Below are positions 44,360 to 56,790 of a stretch of DNA of 64,000 bases, one piece after another. The notes beneath the pieces are model-generated. The model had not been told where the DNA came from and searched no databases. It saw only the letters and a program-made list of their open reading frames with translations. A program made the translations under genes and the position numbers. The stretch is from Paraphysomonas bandaiensis (lineage: Eukaryota; Chrysophyceae). Positions within the stretch are counted from its first letter, which is position 1. The number at the start of each line of letters is the position of its first letter. The DNA is taken from NCBI GenBank assembly GCA_965644295.1, contig CBFFRP010000378.1, positions 434,001-498,000 on the forward strand. Direction: 5' to 3'.

Positions 44360-46724
44360 GTGTACATTATATATATAAATGAGCTTCCTGAAGTATGCAA
44401 CACCTACACGACTAAGATCATCACACCAAAAGAATCAATAGTATTTCTTCTATCCAGTGAATGCATAGGATGCCCACGGGGCCTGAAACATTGTAACAGT
44501 GCTGATAGAAAGTCGAATCCTCGAGCTGAAAAAGATAAACACATGCAAATTGAAAACAACAGAAATGTACACCATGTCGCCACCATGTGGGACCATCCAC
44601 CTAACCAGTCTATCACATTAGTGCTACCGGATACATTACGGCCAAAATTCTATTTACCAGATAAATGTGGAAAACGACAGCGTAATGCAGCGAAAGAGAT
44701 GCGGGATATGGAACGACACAAGTTTTTGAGTCAAAAAAATATAACAACAACCAAAAAACAAGGAAAGAAGGGGAAAGTGAAATCTGTATGTAGTGGCAAA
44801 AGGTCCTTGAATATAAATAAAGTGGAGAGGTAATGAAGTAATATGATATCTCGTAAGTGTAATATCCATTGATAGAGATGTCGAAGAAAGATTATTAAAG
44901 CCACTTCGTCGAAATAATGCGGCTATGAACGCATTTATGGAAAGGGTAAAGCGAATTAAAATGGGACGAAAGCAACAAAACATTAAATGCATGGTAGTTA
45001 TCACAATGAATTGGTTGAGCATGACAGTGTCTGTCAGGCCCTCTCTCCACCAGCTGTTCATACGTTGGAGAACACAAACCCCACATTTTCTGAATGCGAG
45101 ATGGGAGCTCAGATATCTGAATTTAGTGATGACACGTTTTTAGAACAACCATCTTCCGCCAGGCCCTTGTTGATTAGAGTAGGTTGTTTGCCATGCTATA
45201 TTATGGTTAATTGACTCCCATGTAGGCACAATCCAACGTATCTAACAACAGAAATCTCGCGGCATCTCATTGGCTTACTATGATAGCGATCATTCAACGG
45301 CATCTTCATCTAAATGGTGTCCTTCTTGATCGTCGCATTCAATTCCAGCGGGAACAGGTCCAGTGAGTACTGATGTACTTCTTGTATTAAGTTCTTAAGA
45401 TATTTGTATTTCAGATTGAATGGGGCGTTGACCATTCAGAGGATGTGGCGGAAATCTGAGTACGCCCAGAATATGTCGGTGTTGGTCAAGCACTTTCTAA
45501 ATTCTCAGGGTCGTAGTCATGGACGCGCAATTTATCGAGCTCGACAAGACGCTGCCGATGTCTTGATAAACTACTTGTCCACAAACAACAATTTCAAATC
45601 CACTATGCGGGCGTTTTACAAGTTCGTAGTATATATTCTATACCCGCATACCTGAAATGTGTTATTCATAGGAAAGTAATATACTGTCAGAAAATGATCC
45701 GCGTGCACCAAAGGGTCTCGGCTGTTCGTAGGGATCTTTTGGGGAAAGTCTTTGATCGTGCCCTATCGTTGATTTTATACCACATTGGACATATACTCTC
45801 AGGCAAGTCTTCACGCAACCTAGATGTGAGCCCAATGGACAAGCTTCTCCACCACAATGATCCCTTGGTCGTTCGCAACATTCTAACATCAGATTTTCGG
45901 AACCATCTACAGTACCTTAGCAGCAATAATTCGAACATTACTCAAGCGTTTAGAGTAGCCCACCGAGAGTTCGTCAGTGGAAAATGGGCCCCACAATCTA
46001 AAGAGAGAGAAAGAGCTATCAGAGAGCTTCTTAAAATATCACGACGACGACATAAAGTGACCATTCAGATTGAGTACAATAGAAGGTGGAGTGCTGTCTG
46101 ATGCTTTGTTCTGATTAATGTTTTATCGTTAGTTTGCGCGTACCAAATGTGTCTGAGGAAGAGGTTTTAGCGTACATTCATGGGGGAGAGGACCCACTAA
46201 GCTACCATATAGAAAAGCTTGACGAAGTTTATAGACTTCCGGGTAAACATCTTAGACGCCACATCATTCCACCGCCGATGCTCATGCTTCGCCCACTGAC
46301 TAGTTTGGATCTTCTGCAAGCAGTTGTCAGTGTAGTATTACGAGAGTATGATATCAAAAGAGACCGTGTAAAGGCATCTATGGAGAATGCTCACAAACAA
46401 CGCATGAAGGCTGAGGCCATATTGGCGGGAAACATACGTAGTAGCAACACCAAAGGCATAGGTATCAATAGGACGGTCTCTACCATCACTGGTGATGAGC
46501 TTACCCGGGCAGCAAGCCCTACTTTGACACGAAACTTCGAGAGAAGTGTCACTATGGACAGTGACCCCGCAACCCAGCAAAGAGTTAGGGATTCGATTGT
46601 TTGTCATCCTGAAGTCACGATTCGAGAGACGGTCATTCCTTCCACCCCACCATTGTCTATTAAGCCATCTTCCAAACCACCTCAATCACGACGACTTTTT
46701 GTTACGGAATTTCTCCAAATCTAG
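44360..46724 (+). CDS. Basic IQ-motif protein, unknown function
   Basis: A multi-exon gene whose stop codon is TAG at 46722-46724. The first clear exon is about 44400-44830 (SECIGCPRGLKHC, MWDHPPNQSITLVLP, then a Lys-rich tail). The true start is unresolved, because no ATG begins the long frame before about 44543. Later exons give an alpha-helical, strongly basic chain with an IQ-like calmodulin-binding motif (LTIQRMWRKSEYAQ, about 45425) and IYCQKMIRVHQRVSAVRRDL near 45680, a second weaker IQ. There is a Pro-rich linker (RRHIIPPPMLMLRP) and a Ser/Thr/Pro-rich C-terminus. The frame around 44985-45180 is ambiguous: two overlapping frames remain open. IQ plus basic helices recall flagellar or centrosomal proteins, but I cannot name one. 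Confidence 0.6.
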
Positions 46725-47939
46725 AACATATCTTGTATTGTTGCATTTTACGAGAGCACAATAGTTGTGCGTGTAGTTTTATGTTCATGTAGCACATCTG
46801 TAAACAGCTAACCTGTTTACAGGTAGGTTCTCGTTTAGCGGTATACCATGTTTTATTCATACTTTTGCTTGTGTAGCAACAAATAATTGTAAGTCATGAT
46901 TTCACACTTTCAATATTAATGATTAATGATATATGATCAGTAGAATTAGAAACTATACAATAATATGCCATAATAGAAATTTAGAGTAAGACGAGGAGAG
47001 GAAGGAGGCTCAGTGTTTCAATCATAAAACTTACTACTAATTAAGAAATCCAAACAAGCACCCTTATAGCAGGTTTATAAAAATATGTGGTTTATATGAA
47101 TATATGGATGAACATTAACTATAATAATATAAATGTAGATAGTTGAAGAGGATAAGTAGTGTAGTTAGTAGTCTTAGATAGATAAGATGAAATGAAAATC
47201 ATTTTCATCTGTTTGAGTCAGGTTTCTTGCACAAAACTTCAAGAAACCACACCGATGTTCACAACGTATCAACGTATCAATGAGCAAGCCAATTAATTTA
47301 TTTTCTACAGACTAAGGCATCTACTCCTTGTAGTCAGATTATCATAGCTTTACGAGTAATTTACTGCTTAGATTTCATCCAAATTAAAATTGTTTTGTGA
47401 TATTGTTGTAATATATTTCAATATATTGCATGTGCTTTTCTAGATATAAATTTAGTTATATTTAACCACGGGCAATAAGGAGGCTATATCGTCCCGCGCT
47501 CAAAATTTTGAAACGAGGGCAAAAAGCCCGAGTTTTAAAATTTAGACAAGGGACGATACTCCTTATCCCTAGGTTAAATTGTAGCTTATCCTCATGACGT
47601 TGAAAAGTTAATATTAGATTGTATAGCTATTTGTAGCATGCTTGCTGTATTAAGAAATAGATGTTCCTTGATTAAATTAATAACACAAATGAGAACTCAT
47701 ATAGTTTCAAATGAATGATATGTATACTGTAAGTGTGATGATAAATGTAAACAGTTGAAGATGACAGAGAGGCTTCTTATTGCCTTAATTAGCATCATCA
47801 TCACATTTATATACAGCAGGTTTACCTCTGCAAGTGCACCTTATCGAAGGATGTGTGTATGATATGAGACACACAATATCCTGAGAAGCATGATATGGCT
47901 CCAACCCTGAAAGAACTGGGTGCCACTGCTCCTAACCAC
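46725..47939. other. Spacer with foldback element
   Basis: Apart from the foldback at 47457-47581, the stretch is AT-rich with no supportable gene. A short inverted repeat, TGTAAACAG/CTGTTTACA, lies at 46799-46821. Confidence 0.55.
47457..47581. repeat. Foldback (hairpin) element
   Basis: ATTTAACCACGGGCAATAAG at the left is matched in reverse complement by CCTTATCCCTAGGTTAAAT at the right. The inner segments TATCGTCCCGCGCTC / GGGACGATA and AGGGCAAAAAGCCC also pair. The left-end string plus GGAGGCTATAT recurs near 56155-56185. A MITE of about 125 bases. Confidence 0.75.
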
Positions 47940-48509
47940 CTATATAGCATCAGATATGGTAAACTCTCCTGTAATATTCTTGAAGTTGTTTCGAAGTCCT
48001 GGATATGAAGACAGATCACTTGCACTGACATCGTTGTGATCTTCTACAGCAGTCGAAAGATGGAATATAACCTGGAGTGTTAGATGATCTGCTCTTGATA
48101 TTTGGCTCATGATTGTGGTTTCTCTATAATTGTGTACTATAATAAAATCACGTACATTCGACTGTCATTATCATAATGAAGATAGAAGGGAGCTTCTGTT
48201 CAACCGAATATTGAAGTTGAATGTCTATATTTGCCCGGTGCTGATATGAGCCCAAATCAGGTCAAAAAAAAGCATTTTTTGAGACAAAATGGGGATAAAA
48301 ATATATGCTATCAACCATTGATATTGTGACACTAGGGTCTCTAAGTCTGATTCATCTAGACCAAATGCAACACCAATAGCTCTTATTTGATCTTCACTAG
48401 CATTGGCAATTGAAGGATCATGTCCTCCTAGTATTAATCTTGAGGTCCTTCTTACTGACTCCAAATTAGAAGTAGGATCTTGTACTCTATCAATCACCTC
48501 CTCATCCAT
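47940..48509 (-). CDS. Small protein of unknown function, intron positions uncertain
   Basis: The first exon starts with ATG at 48509 and reads MDEEVIDRVQDPTSNLESVR and LIRAIGVAFGLDESDLETLV-like sequence (IRAIGVAFGLDESDLETLVS) down to about 48320. A second open segment, MSQISRADHLTLQVIFHLST to NITGEFTISDAI, ends at a TAG at 47940-47942. Between them the frame is broken, so at least one intron or a decayed stretch lies at 48110-48320. That middle part is a dispersed repeat also found at 56195-56465. It may be a real two-exon gene invaded by a repeat, or a fragment. No family is recognised. Confidence 0.4.
48050..48305. repeat. Duplicated segment D, copy 1
   Basis: It shares long strings with 56195-56465, for example GAAGTTGAATGTCT and TGTGCCCGGTGCTGA-like sequence (here TTGCCCGGTGCTGATATGAG), plus TTGTGGTTTCTCTA. 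About 80 percent of positions agree. Confidence 0.8.
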
Positions 48510-49990
48510 AATCCATAGTAATAATCAATATAATTGAATAACAATAAATAAGTCTACAACTACAATACTATCTACAAGCAACTTCCAGAGTGAATACTTA
48601 TTTTATTATCAATAATTCATATATGTCTACCTACGATTCCGTGATCAATGGAATGACCATCATTCATATTTAATACCATACACATCAATCTAATATAGTG
48701 AATCACAATAACTCATCATCAATGTATACGGGATGATACATTCAGGATTCTCATTGTAGTTGAACCTTGTATACGTACTTCCAAGCACAGTCAATAAACA
48801 ATAAGCACTGAAAGAACTACGTAAAGTACAACTATATTACTGGATAATCTGGCAATACACGTCTATCAGCGTGGATATCAAAGCAACCCGGAATTCTTCA
48901 GTAAACTTCTCCAGCCTTAAGCATCAATATATATATAATGTAAGCAACTGAACTCTAACATCACACTATATTCAATTCATTAAAAAAATATGATAACCAC
49001 TTTCAATATTAATCGCAACTTGCTAAACTGATTAGCTGCACGATTACCAACCAATAGATAGTTTTCATAGACAGTCATAAACTTCATAGCACTTCATTAA
49101 ATTCGTATAGTACTTCATTTGACCACTGTATTCTTCACCAACAGTTAAAATTCAAAAACCGTAAACTGTAGCAATAACTCAGAGCAAAACTTAACGCTCC
49201 CTCGCACCACGAGACAAAAAAACTTACGCAACCACCAAAAATTACAGCTAGTGGATGTAAGACTCTGAAATTACAGCCAGTTTCACCACATTCATCACTC
49301 TTACGCCGTTACACGCCATATTATCTACTTACTTCCTTCGACCTTTTCTGCTTCTCATCCAGACAGGAGGGCCCCTTTATGGTTCCTTCATATGCTTCAG
49401 ATGACACCACCATCACTACCCCCCCCTCTTTGTGTCCTTCACATCTTCATCAATACAACACCCATACAGCCACTACAGGAGGTGCCACCCAAAGGAAGTC
49501 CCCCTGTCGGAACAGTTGTACTATGGTGGTTGTAGCAACATAAAACCAGTCACATAGTGGTACATGAAAGTTACATATATAAAAGTAAAAAATCTTGAGC
49601 CGACATACGATGCGTAAGATATGAATGCATGTGTATCTGTAGAGGTCGCATTGAGTGCATAGACACTGGTATTCATTGTATATAATCAGTCTGTATATAT
49701 CACAAGGCAATAAAATCCTACCTTTTTCGAAAAATCTCAAATGATATGCAGTAAAACCCATCACACAGAGCTCAAAAATAAATCAAAAATTTGATCATGG
49801 AATGTATTTTTGTGCCCTTCGTTGTGCCCAATGATTTGTCACGAAGGTTTGTTACACCCATGCGTATGTTGCTATATTGGTATACTGGACCGTCCCAGTG
49901 GTACGACGATAACATAATATAGTTCCAATAAGAGTTAGTATATAATATAGTCATTGGATAGCAGTGCTGTTGCCTGGATACATATCGCAT
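48510..49990. other. Spacer without recognised gene
   Basis: AT-rich. A CT-rich patch at 49330-49440 includes a run of seven C at 49421-49428. GTATAC at 49880-49885 is 106 bases upstream of the sulfotransferase ATG. Confidence 0.55.
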
Positions 49991-50977
49991 ATGGCGCTTA
50001 GAAGAGTTATTATAAGTGCCTGTCTTCTCATTGTCTTATTGCTGTTGGATTTATGCATGTGTCAATTGCCTCATAATATAGTTGCAGTGAGTGGACACAA
50101 AACAGGCACGGTTATGATGGGATCTATATTTAGAGGAATAGCCGAGAGATATAACGTAAGCACTAGCTTATTACATCGCTGGCGACCTCATATGGCAAAA
50201 TCGAATCGAATTTATCGCACATGGAAGTTCACCGACATTGTTAAATATGCACCGTATTTAGGAAAGTTTAAGGCCATAATAGTCACACGTCATCCACTTG
50301 ATATATTTATATCAGCTCAGCGTTATCACCAAAAGTCAGATGAACCGTGGCTGCATAAGCGTCGAAGATTTTTACATGACAAAACTTATCAGCAGTATAT
50401 GAACTTTATTTCTGATTCAGCTGGTATCCTTGTGGAGATGACATGCTCTCCAACAGTGTATGACATGATATCGACTATATCGGAGACGAAGTACAACAAG
50501 GATATCCGTGTGTACCGATTAGATCATTTTCGCACTAAGTATGAAGAGACCTGTCGAAGCTTATCCAGGCATTTGCAGTTGGACGAGAATATCCTATTAG
50601 AGACTGCCCAGCCATTTTCATATGAGAAATTTGTGCACTCCGACCATTCTTCTGTTGATGCCACGGCTGCCTTGCAAAGAAAGGATAAGCCGTACGAATT
50701 CGACTCAAAGCTGGAGTGTATACATTACAATCACTATGAAGCTATATACGGGTTGCGTTCGCTCTGTGCGGCTGGTTATGGTGAAACTACGGAGCAATTT
50801 ATCATCAACCAGCGCGAGGCCTGTAAAGGGAAGCCAGAGGAAGTTGTGTCATATATAAAGCGTGATTGTGAGTGCTACAACTCTTCGGGTTTTATACATG
50901 CATATGCAGGATGCAGGTACAAAGAACCAAAAAACTTCTACTACGATTCGACTAAGCCAATTGCCAAACAGAATTAG
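49991..50977 (+). CDS. Membrane-anchored or secreted sulfotransferase
   Basis: An intronless 328-residue protein. Residues 5-24 form a hydrophobic signal-anchor or signal peptide (VIISACLLIVLLLLDLCMC). The PAPS 5'-phosphosulfate loop is VAVSGHKTGTVMMGSIF (about 31-47, catalytic-type His-Lys-Thr-Gly-Thr) and the 3'-phosphate motif is AIIVTRHPLDIFISA (about 96-110, Arg101 and Ser109). C-terminal Cys residues (RDCECYNSSGF, HAYAGC) suggest disulfides in the secretory lumen. This is the layout of Golgi sulfotransferases acting on glycans or small molecules; the acceptor is unknown. The ATG directly preceding the hydrophobic segment was chosen over an upstream non-ATG frame extension. Confidence 0.8.
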   Translation: MALRRVIISACLLIVLLLLDLCMCQLPHNIVAVSGHKTGTVMMGSIFRGIAERYNVSTSLLHRWRPHMAKSNRIYRTWKFTDIVKYAPYLGKFKAIIVTRHPLDIFISAQRYHQKSDEPWLHKRRRFLHDKTYQQYMNFISDSAGILVEMTCSPTVYDMISTISETKYNKDIRVYRLDHFRTKYEETCRSLSRHLQLDENILLETAQPFSYEKFVHSDHSSVDATAALQRKDKPYEFDSKLECIHYNHYEAIYGLRSLCAAGYGETTEQFIINQREACKGKPEEVVSYIKRDCECYNSSGFIHAYAGCRYKEPKNFYYDSTKPIAKQN

Positions 50978-53048
50978 CACATACTGTTGAATCTGTATCG
51001 TATATGTTAGTGAATATATAGCAGGACTTTGTGTATTTTTTTCCACTGTAGACGGGTATGGGTGTAACGTTCAATTTTGAGCCGACGTAAAAATGCGGTG
51101 TGTAAAGTAAACGTGAGTATGCCTGTCAAGTTGCTGTTGCTATCTGGAAGTGACATTAGAAAATATATCATGTGACAACTTCTAGTGTAGCAGGTAAAGT
51201 GGTAATTAGCTGATAATGAAATGGACTACAGTCACAATTGTGTTGCACACAAAGTAGCTTTACTCAATTCTCGATTCTTGCAGCTGAAAACCAACGAACA
51301 TGTGATATTTTGTAGGATGTGTATATATTATGCATTACGTCTTCTGTTGGAGTGCGTGACGTTGTATACAGTTGTTATCTATATATATCAGTAAGTCGAA
51401 TTATTAGTAGGAATTTACCATTATCTAACGATACAAGCGATGAGCGCATACCGCATACCAACACACAGGGCCTGGCAACTGGTAACCATTAATGGCCCAT
51501 TTATGGTAGTCCATTTCCCGGCAATTATAAAGACATTAATAAAAAATGTCCCGGCAATTATAATGGCATTACCATAAATGGCCCATTAATGCCATTACCA
51601 TTAATTGTTACCTAAAATATCACTGTTTTGATACTAGAGTATCCTGTTTTCAACAGAAAATTAAATTTAGTTATGACGTACCTAGTTACTAGATACAATA
51701 CAGAATAGAATTAACTGCAGATTTGACAAGAGAAAACAAGATGTGTGTTAATCATATATAGATAGATATATGTGTGTCGTGTGAATAACTTGTTGGAACA
51801 CATGATACTCTAAGATAGCGCCGTATTGAAATACTGTATTACTATGTAACTTTAACGCTGAAGTTATTTTTAAGTAATGGTTGTTATTAAAAGGGGAAAG
51901 AAAAATCGCTGGTAGTTTGGGTGTTTTTTTCACGAGCAATTATTTTCTATCTAGTCAGACAGACCCCAATAATTTTGACTTATACTGCATACGTATTTTC
52001 ACAGTGAAAATTATAAGTTAATGCATGTAGCACCAAATTTACTCCATCTATTCAATGTTGACGCCAACACAGACAAGATGGCAAAATAAATTGAAGTTCT
52101 TTCTTTTTTTGCTTCGTATTGGCACCCCGTGAACAGATGACTTAAAGTTATAGAAGAGGTTTAAAATAGAAAATACAAAGACGATTAATTATACTAAAAT
52201 AATTTTTAGTATTACCCTTTGATGATAAATTAGAAAATTTAAGGAGTATATTACTATATCAAGCTTACTAAATATTACTTTTCTTTCAAATTTATTACCA
52301 AAGAGACAACCTAGTTTTCTTACATATGCGTAATAGATGCCTTAAAATTTGAGTAGAAAACAATGCTCTTACCTATTTAAGTGGTTTATAATCTCATCAA
52401 GTCCATGGGATTATTCAGAATTCTCACATGTTAGCTAAACATGTAAAGAAAAGAAAAAAGAACAGCTGGTAGTTCACGGTCATTAGCCCAATGTTACAGA
52501 ACGTTTACGTGCTGGCGCGGAAGAGCAGTCCAATGAGAATGGTGCATAGTTACACCTATGGTCAAATAGCATATCAGCATTTCATTGTGTGCAACTCATA
52601 TGCATGTACACAAGCACTATAACTTAGATAATGTACTACAAAATCCATTACACTACATGATTCTTCCGCTCCGCAGTTATGATACCGATATATTGAGTAG
52701 TTCCAGTGTTCGTTAAAATACCCTCCACCCTGTTATTGGATAGAGTGTATGTATCCAGATATCCATATCCATATCCATATAAAAATCACCCTTTTTGTGA
52801 AATAGAGTCATCAAAAAACTGTTTTTTGCCTGATCGACAGTGTATTCCCACTCACACAGAATACGGAATAGTATCTAAGAATTCCTACAGTGTGTAGGTA
52901 TGGATACTGCTGTACAGCAAGTATGCGGAACACTGGCCTCACTCTCCTCTTTTGTGTGAACTGTGAAGTCTCTATTGTAGTTTATTAGCGTCTACAGCAG
53001 TGTATTAGAGCAGCATATATATACACCTCCTGCTCCACCTCTCATTGA
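50978..53048. other. Spacer with family B palindrome
   Basis: It holds family B copy 3 (51464-51612); otherwise AT-rich with no supportable gene. A TATA run followed by CACCTCCTGCTCC (53016-53035) lies just before the next ATG. Confidence 0.6.
51464..51612. repeat. Family B palindromic element, copy 3 (most complete)
   Basis: GGTAACCATTAATGGCCCAT at the left is mirrored by ATGGCATTACCATTAATTGTTACC-type sequence at the right. The inner arms TTTCCCGGCAATTATAA and its mirror TGTCCCGGCAATTATAATGG are also present. The near-complete dyad spans about 140 bases, which fits a MITE. Confidence 0.85.
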
Positions 53049-54656
53049 ATGTCTACCTCTGGAAACAATCAAACCGATCACCTTACTCACCTAGCGCAGA
53101 TAGCTGCGGGGTTTGCTGGTCAGCCAGTGCCCTCTGTCCATGCTCTTAAGTCTCTGTTAAAGCCCTCTGACACACCCATAGATTCTCAAACCTTATCAGA
53201 TGTACGGGACGGGTCTACACAGACTATAACAAGTCTACGTGATGCATCTGTGCAGACGGGGGGATCCACAGGGCAAGGAACAGGTACAGATGTACCTATG
53301 GCCCCTCATCACTCTCCCGACGCTGAGGTATTGGATCTCATGTATGGACCCTGGTGTAGACTGTGAATATGATTGTTTCAGGGTTTTCTAGAGAGAGTTA
53401 AGGCAACAGTAGGGGAAGACAACTACCGTCAGTTCATAGATATAATGTCTGATATTCGTGTGAATTTCGTGAACCATCGAAAAGATCTTGTCATGGAGGT
53501 AGGATTTTAAATTGCTTTTGGTGCTGTGCTATTATGCACAATGCTATTATGATTGATACTTATAGCGCGGGTAATATGGTATGTACAGAAATTGGATACT
53601 GTGAAGGCTATGCTCACCCATGAGAGTCCTACACTTCGAATGGAACTGGATGATTACTTTCCCGTGTTGCATGCCTTTAAATCCCGCCATGAGTTGGAGC
53701 AGCAAACATTTGAACGAAGTCGTCTTCAATTTCAGCTCTGGAATCACAACCAAATGACCAGACAGCAGAGACATGATAGTAATTTATCGACAACAGAGAG
53801 AAGTAGTAGTGGAGAAAACGCCCGAGTGGGTGCAGAGTGGTGGATACGCGCTCTAGGACGCGTGAATAACGACCAATGGACAGCAAACAGTCGACCGTTT
53901 AATCCGTACGTTCATCCTGTTCCTTTCCCGGCGTACCAATCTCAACTGCAACAGTACCATCAACACTTGCATCAACTCCAGCAGCAAATACATCATGTGC
54001 CGTATTATTCGCCATATAGTTACGGACAGTCTGCCTTACCGATGTCGAGTGCCACAGACACTACCCGAAGGCACAAATCGCGCAGCAGAGCGTCTAAGAG
54101 ATCTCCAGCGGACATATGCTCACCAGTGCCTGAGGAACAAGCCTCTAGTGCCGTATCTGCGCGTGTAGATAAACGGGCAAAGACGACTCAAAGCACATCA
54201 ATCACCAGTGTGGACTCCCAGAAAAATAGTATTAGAACAAACCCCGTGTCCAATGTAAATGCTTTAGACCGCAGCTTTTCCTCCTCTCCCCAACAGATGG
54301 TAGCTGTGGAAAATACTGGTACTAGCATGCACTTTCAGCATATTGAAAGCCCTGGATCTAGTGTGGTTGATGATATACAGCGACGTTCCGATACACCACC
54401 AAGCGTAGGGATCGGAGGGTTGTCCAGTGATTATAACTCAAGCGGATACTCTGTAGCGGTATCAAAGCCTGTTCATACACACAATGAAATGCCAGCTTCC
54501 CCCACCGACAGCTCCACTTTATCCCTCCTCACTCTTCCTTCTACATGGACAGACGATATCGAGACTCGTCTACAATCAGGCGAGCGTTCTACTTACTCCC
54601 CACATCGTCAGCATGGCGATATGTATGCAAACACCAGTGATTTTCGTACTGTGTAG
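53049..54656 (+). CDS. PAH-like domain protein with long disordered tail
   Basis: Three exons (53049-53327, 53382-53498, 53589-54656), all phase 0, give 487 residues. Residues 94-160 form a helical block, GFLERVKATVGEDNYRQFID, then IMSDIRVNFVNHRKDLVME and LRMELDDYFPVLHAF. This resembles a paired amphipathic helix of Sin3: four helices ending in a Phe-Pro motif. The N-terminus is Ser/Thr-rich. The C-terminal 300 residues are disordered: a Gln/His/Tyr-rich patch (LQQYHQHLHQLQQQIHH), a basic patch (RRHKSRSRASKRS) and Ser-rich runs. It may be a nuclear co-repressor-type scaffold. The PAH call is by pattern only; exact family membership is unproven. Confidence 0.55.
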
Positions 54657-55002
54657 TGTCTCCATTGTGGTATCCAATATCAATGCATGTTTTTTGTATC
54701 TCCTTCATGGGATTTATTTCTTCATCTTTCGATTCACTATAGAGCAATTTTTTTGAGTTTACACTTTGTATTATTTGAATAAAAAATAGTAATGCAAAGA
54801 AGTTAATATGTGGCGAAAGTACTTTTTCAGTGTTAATTATCGCTGCAGGATTTGAAGGCTGAAAGTCGTACTTTTCATCTTTTCATTGTATTGAAAGTCT
54901 TGTTATTAGCAATAGGCGTTAAAAACCTGCACCAACGTAGTAGCTAGATGAATGCTAGACAAACTAGTTAGACCTCTACCTGTAACTAATCAGTACACAC
55001 TT

Positions 55003-55375
55003 TTTTATCCTACTATTTAACGCTACGGAAGCTGCTTGTGCGTCGCCGCAAGCACCAAGGTGCGACTATTTCCGCTCTGAGTTCTTAAGGTGAACATCCC
55101 GGATGCTTGACTTCAGCTGGCAGCTCAATTCCCCGGTTACCCTTCAGGTAGGCCCTATCCTGGATGCCCTTGAGGTGGGCCCATTCCTGGATGCCTGTTT
55201 GTTCGCGAGTGGCCCAAGGACATCTACACAAGTTGTGACACTTATTAGTGTCCCTTGTACCACACAAGCATTCGGCTATGAGTGGGCAGATCTATATATT
55301 GTACGTTTTAGTTTCCGGGAGAAATATCTCCGGTACTTATACCCCAGAACACCACGAAGAAGACTTTGTTGAGGG
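55003..55375 (+). repeat. Dispersed repeat family A, copy 3
   Basis: It starts at TATCCTACTATTTAACGCTA and ends near CTCCGGTACTTATACCCC. It retains AAGGTGAACATCCCGGATGC in the middle and lies about 300 bases from copy 4 in the same orientation. Confidence 0.85.
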
Positions 55376-55667
55376 AACCTTTTCAGTGTCTTAATATCTT
55401 TAAGTATAGACAACAACATCACCATAATCAACTGTTGTTTTTTCTTTCTCATTATTATTGTGTTGATGTTCCTTATATCTACTCAGCAGTATCATTTTCG
55501 AGTTAAGTGTTATTCTTGTTCTCTTATAGGCTTATAGGACAATTTAGCCCTGCAAAGCTCTGTTTGATTTCATTCAAAACCATGCACACAATAATACTGT
55601 TGATGATTCGTCCTATGTTTCAAAGTTTACTAGTATTGCAAGTCTCATTATTTCAGTGCTTAACTCT

Positions 55668-56080
55668 GATATCGTACTACTAAACGCTACGAAAGCTACA
55701 AACTTGTGCGTCATCACTTTCTCTCTAACACTCAAAACAAACGCAGTGAGCAAGCAGAATGTTGATATACCTCTCAACTGCTGACTTCAGGACTTTTGAG
55801 TCCTTAAGGTGAACAGCCCGGATGCTGGGCTTTAGCAGGCAGATCAATACACCGGATGCCCTTGAGATGGGCCCATTCCCGGATGCCTGTGTATTCGTCA
55901 GGAGCCCAAAGACGTCTACACAAGTAGTGACACTAAAATTACTGTCGCTTGTACTACACAAACATTCGACCATGAGTGGGCAGATCTGTATCTGCTGATT
56001 ATATATTATGGCTCACGTTAGTTCTCGGAGAAATTTCTCCGGTAGTTTTATCCCCCGGAACACCACGCTAAGAGATGAGA
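55668..56080 (+). repeat. Dispersed repeat family A, copy 4
   Basis: It opens CTGATATCGTACTACTAAAC, keeps AAGGTGAACAGCCCGGATGC and TCAGGAGCCCAAAGACGTCT, and ends with the palindrome CGGAGAAATTTCTCCG before the terminal CCCCCGGA. Confidence 0.85.
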
Positions 56081-56194
56081 GTCCGACTTTATTGACGGTA
56101 ATATATTGTTATTAGGGTTCTATAGTTCTATATAAGTTCTATTATTTTAATCACGGGCTATATAAGAAGGAGGCTATATATCAACCCGCGCTTC

Positions 56195-56465
56195 AGTTGA
56201 AGGATGGAATATAACTTGGAGTGTTTGATGATCAGCTTTAGATAGTTGGCTCATCCTTGTGGTTTCTCTACAAAAAGTGTACCATAATGAATTCCCATAC
56301 AAATGACTGTCAATATCATAATTGAGATAGAAGAGAGCTTCTGTTGAACCGAATGTTGAAGTTGAATGTCTCTATGTGCCCGGTGCTGAGTGCTGATATG
56401 AGCGCTCTGTTGAGCCCAATTCAGGTTTACAAAAGCTTTTTTGAGACAAATGGGGGATAACAATA
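56195..56465. repeat. Duplicated segment D, copy 2
   Basis: Partner of 48050-48305; here it is preceded by the TAATCACGGGC...GGAGGCTATAT string that also begins the 47457 foldback. No open frame continues through it. Confidence 0.8.
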
Positions 56466-56669
56466 TGTTGATATATTTTCGGCGCTAAAAAGAAAACATT
56501 AGCTGGATCAAGGTTACCACAGATTGATGACAACTCAATAACAATGCAGCAGCTAGTACTCTACGTATTCGAACTCTTCGTCCTCATTCTCGTCATAATC
56601 GGACGGTCTATATATTACTTCAATCCAATATATTTTTACCTGGCCTTGGTCATTATATGAGGAGAAGGA

Positions 56670-56790
56670 ACGTAAGATTGAGATGGAGGACTCTCCTAGA
56701 ACTTATCTTGTTGGTAGAGTCGTAAGAGTAATGTTAGAAGGATATGATCCTTCTACCCCTAGTGACACAGTTCATAAAAATTAAATCAGG
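56670..56790 (+). CDS. Possible coding exon fragment
   Basis: The short frame EKERKIEMEDSPRTYLVGRV then VRVMLEGYDPSTPSDTVHK has protein-like composition. A further patch, AVGTRVHYVDYGLDD, follows near 56790-56830 in another frame. This may be one exon of an unrecognised gene or a remnant. No start or splice frame could be established. Confidence 0.2.
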
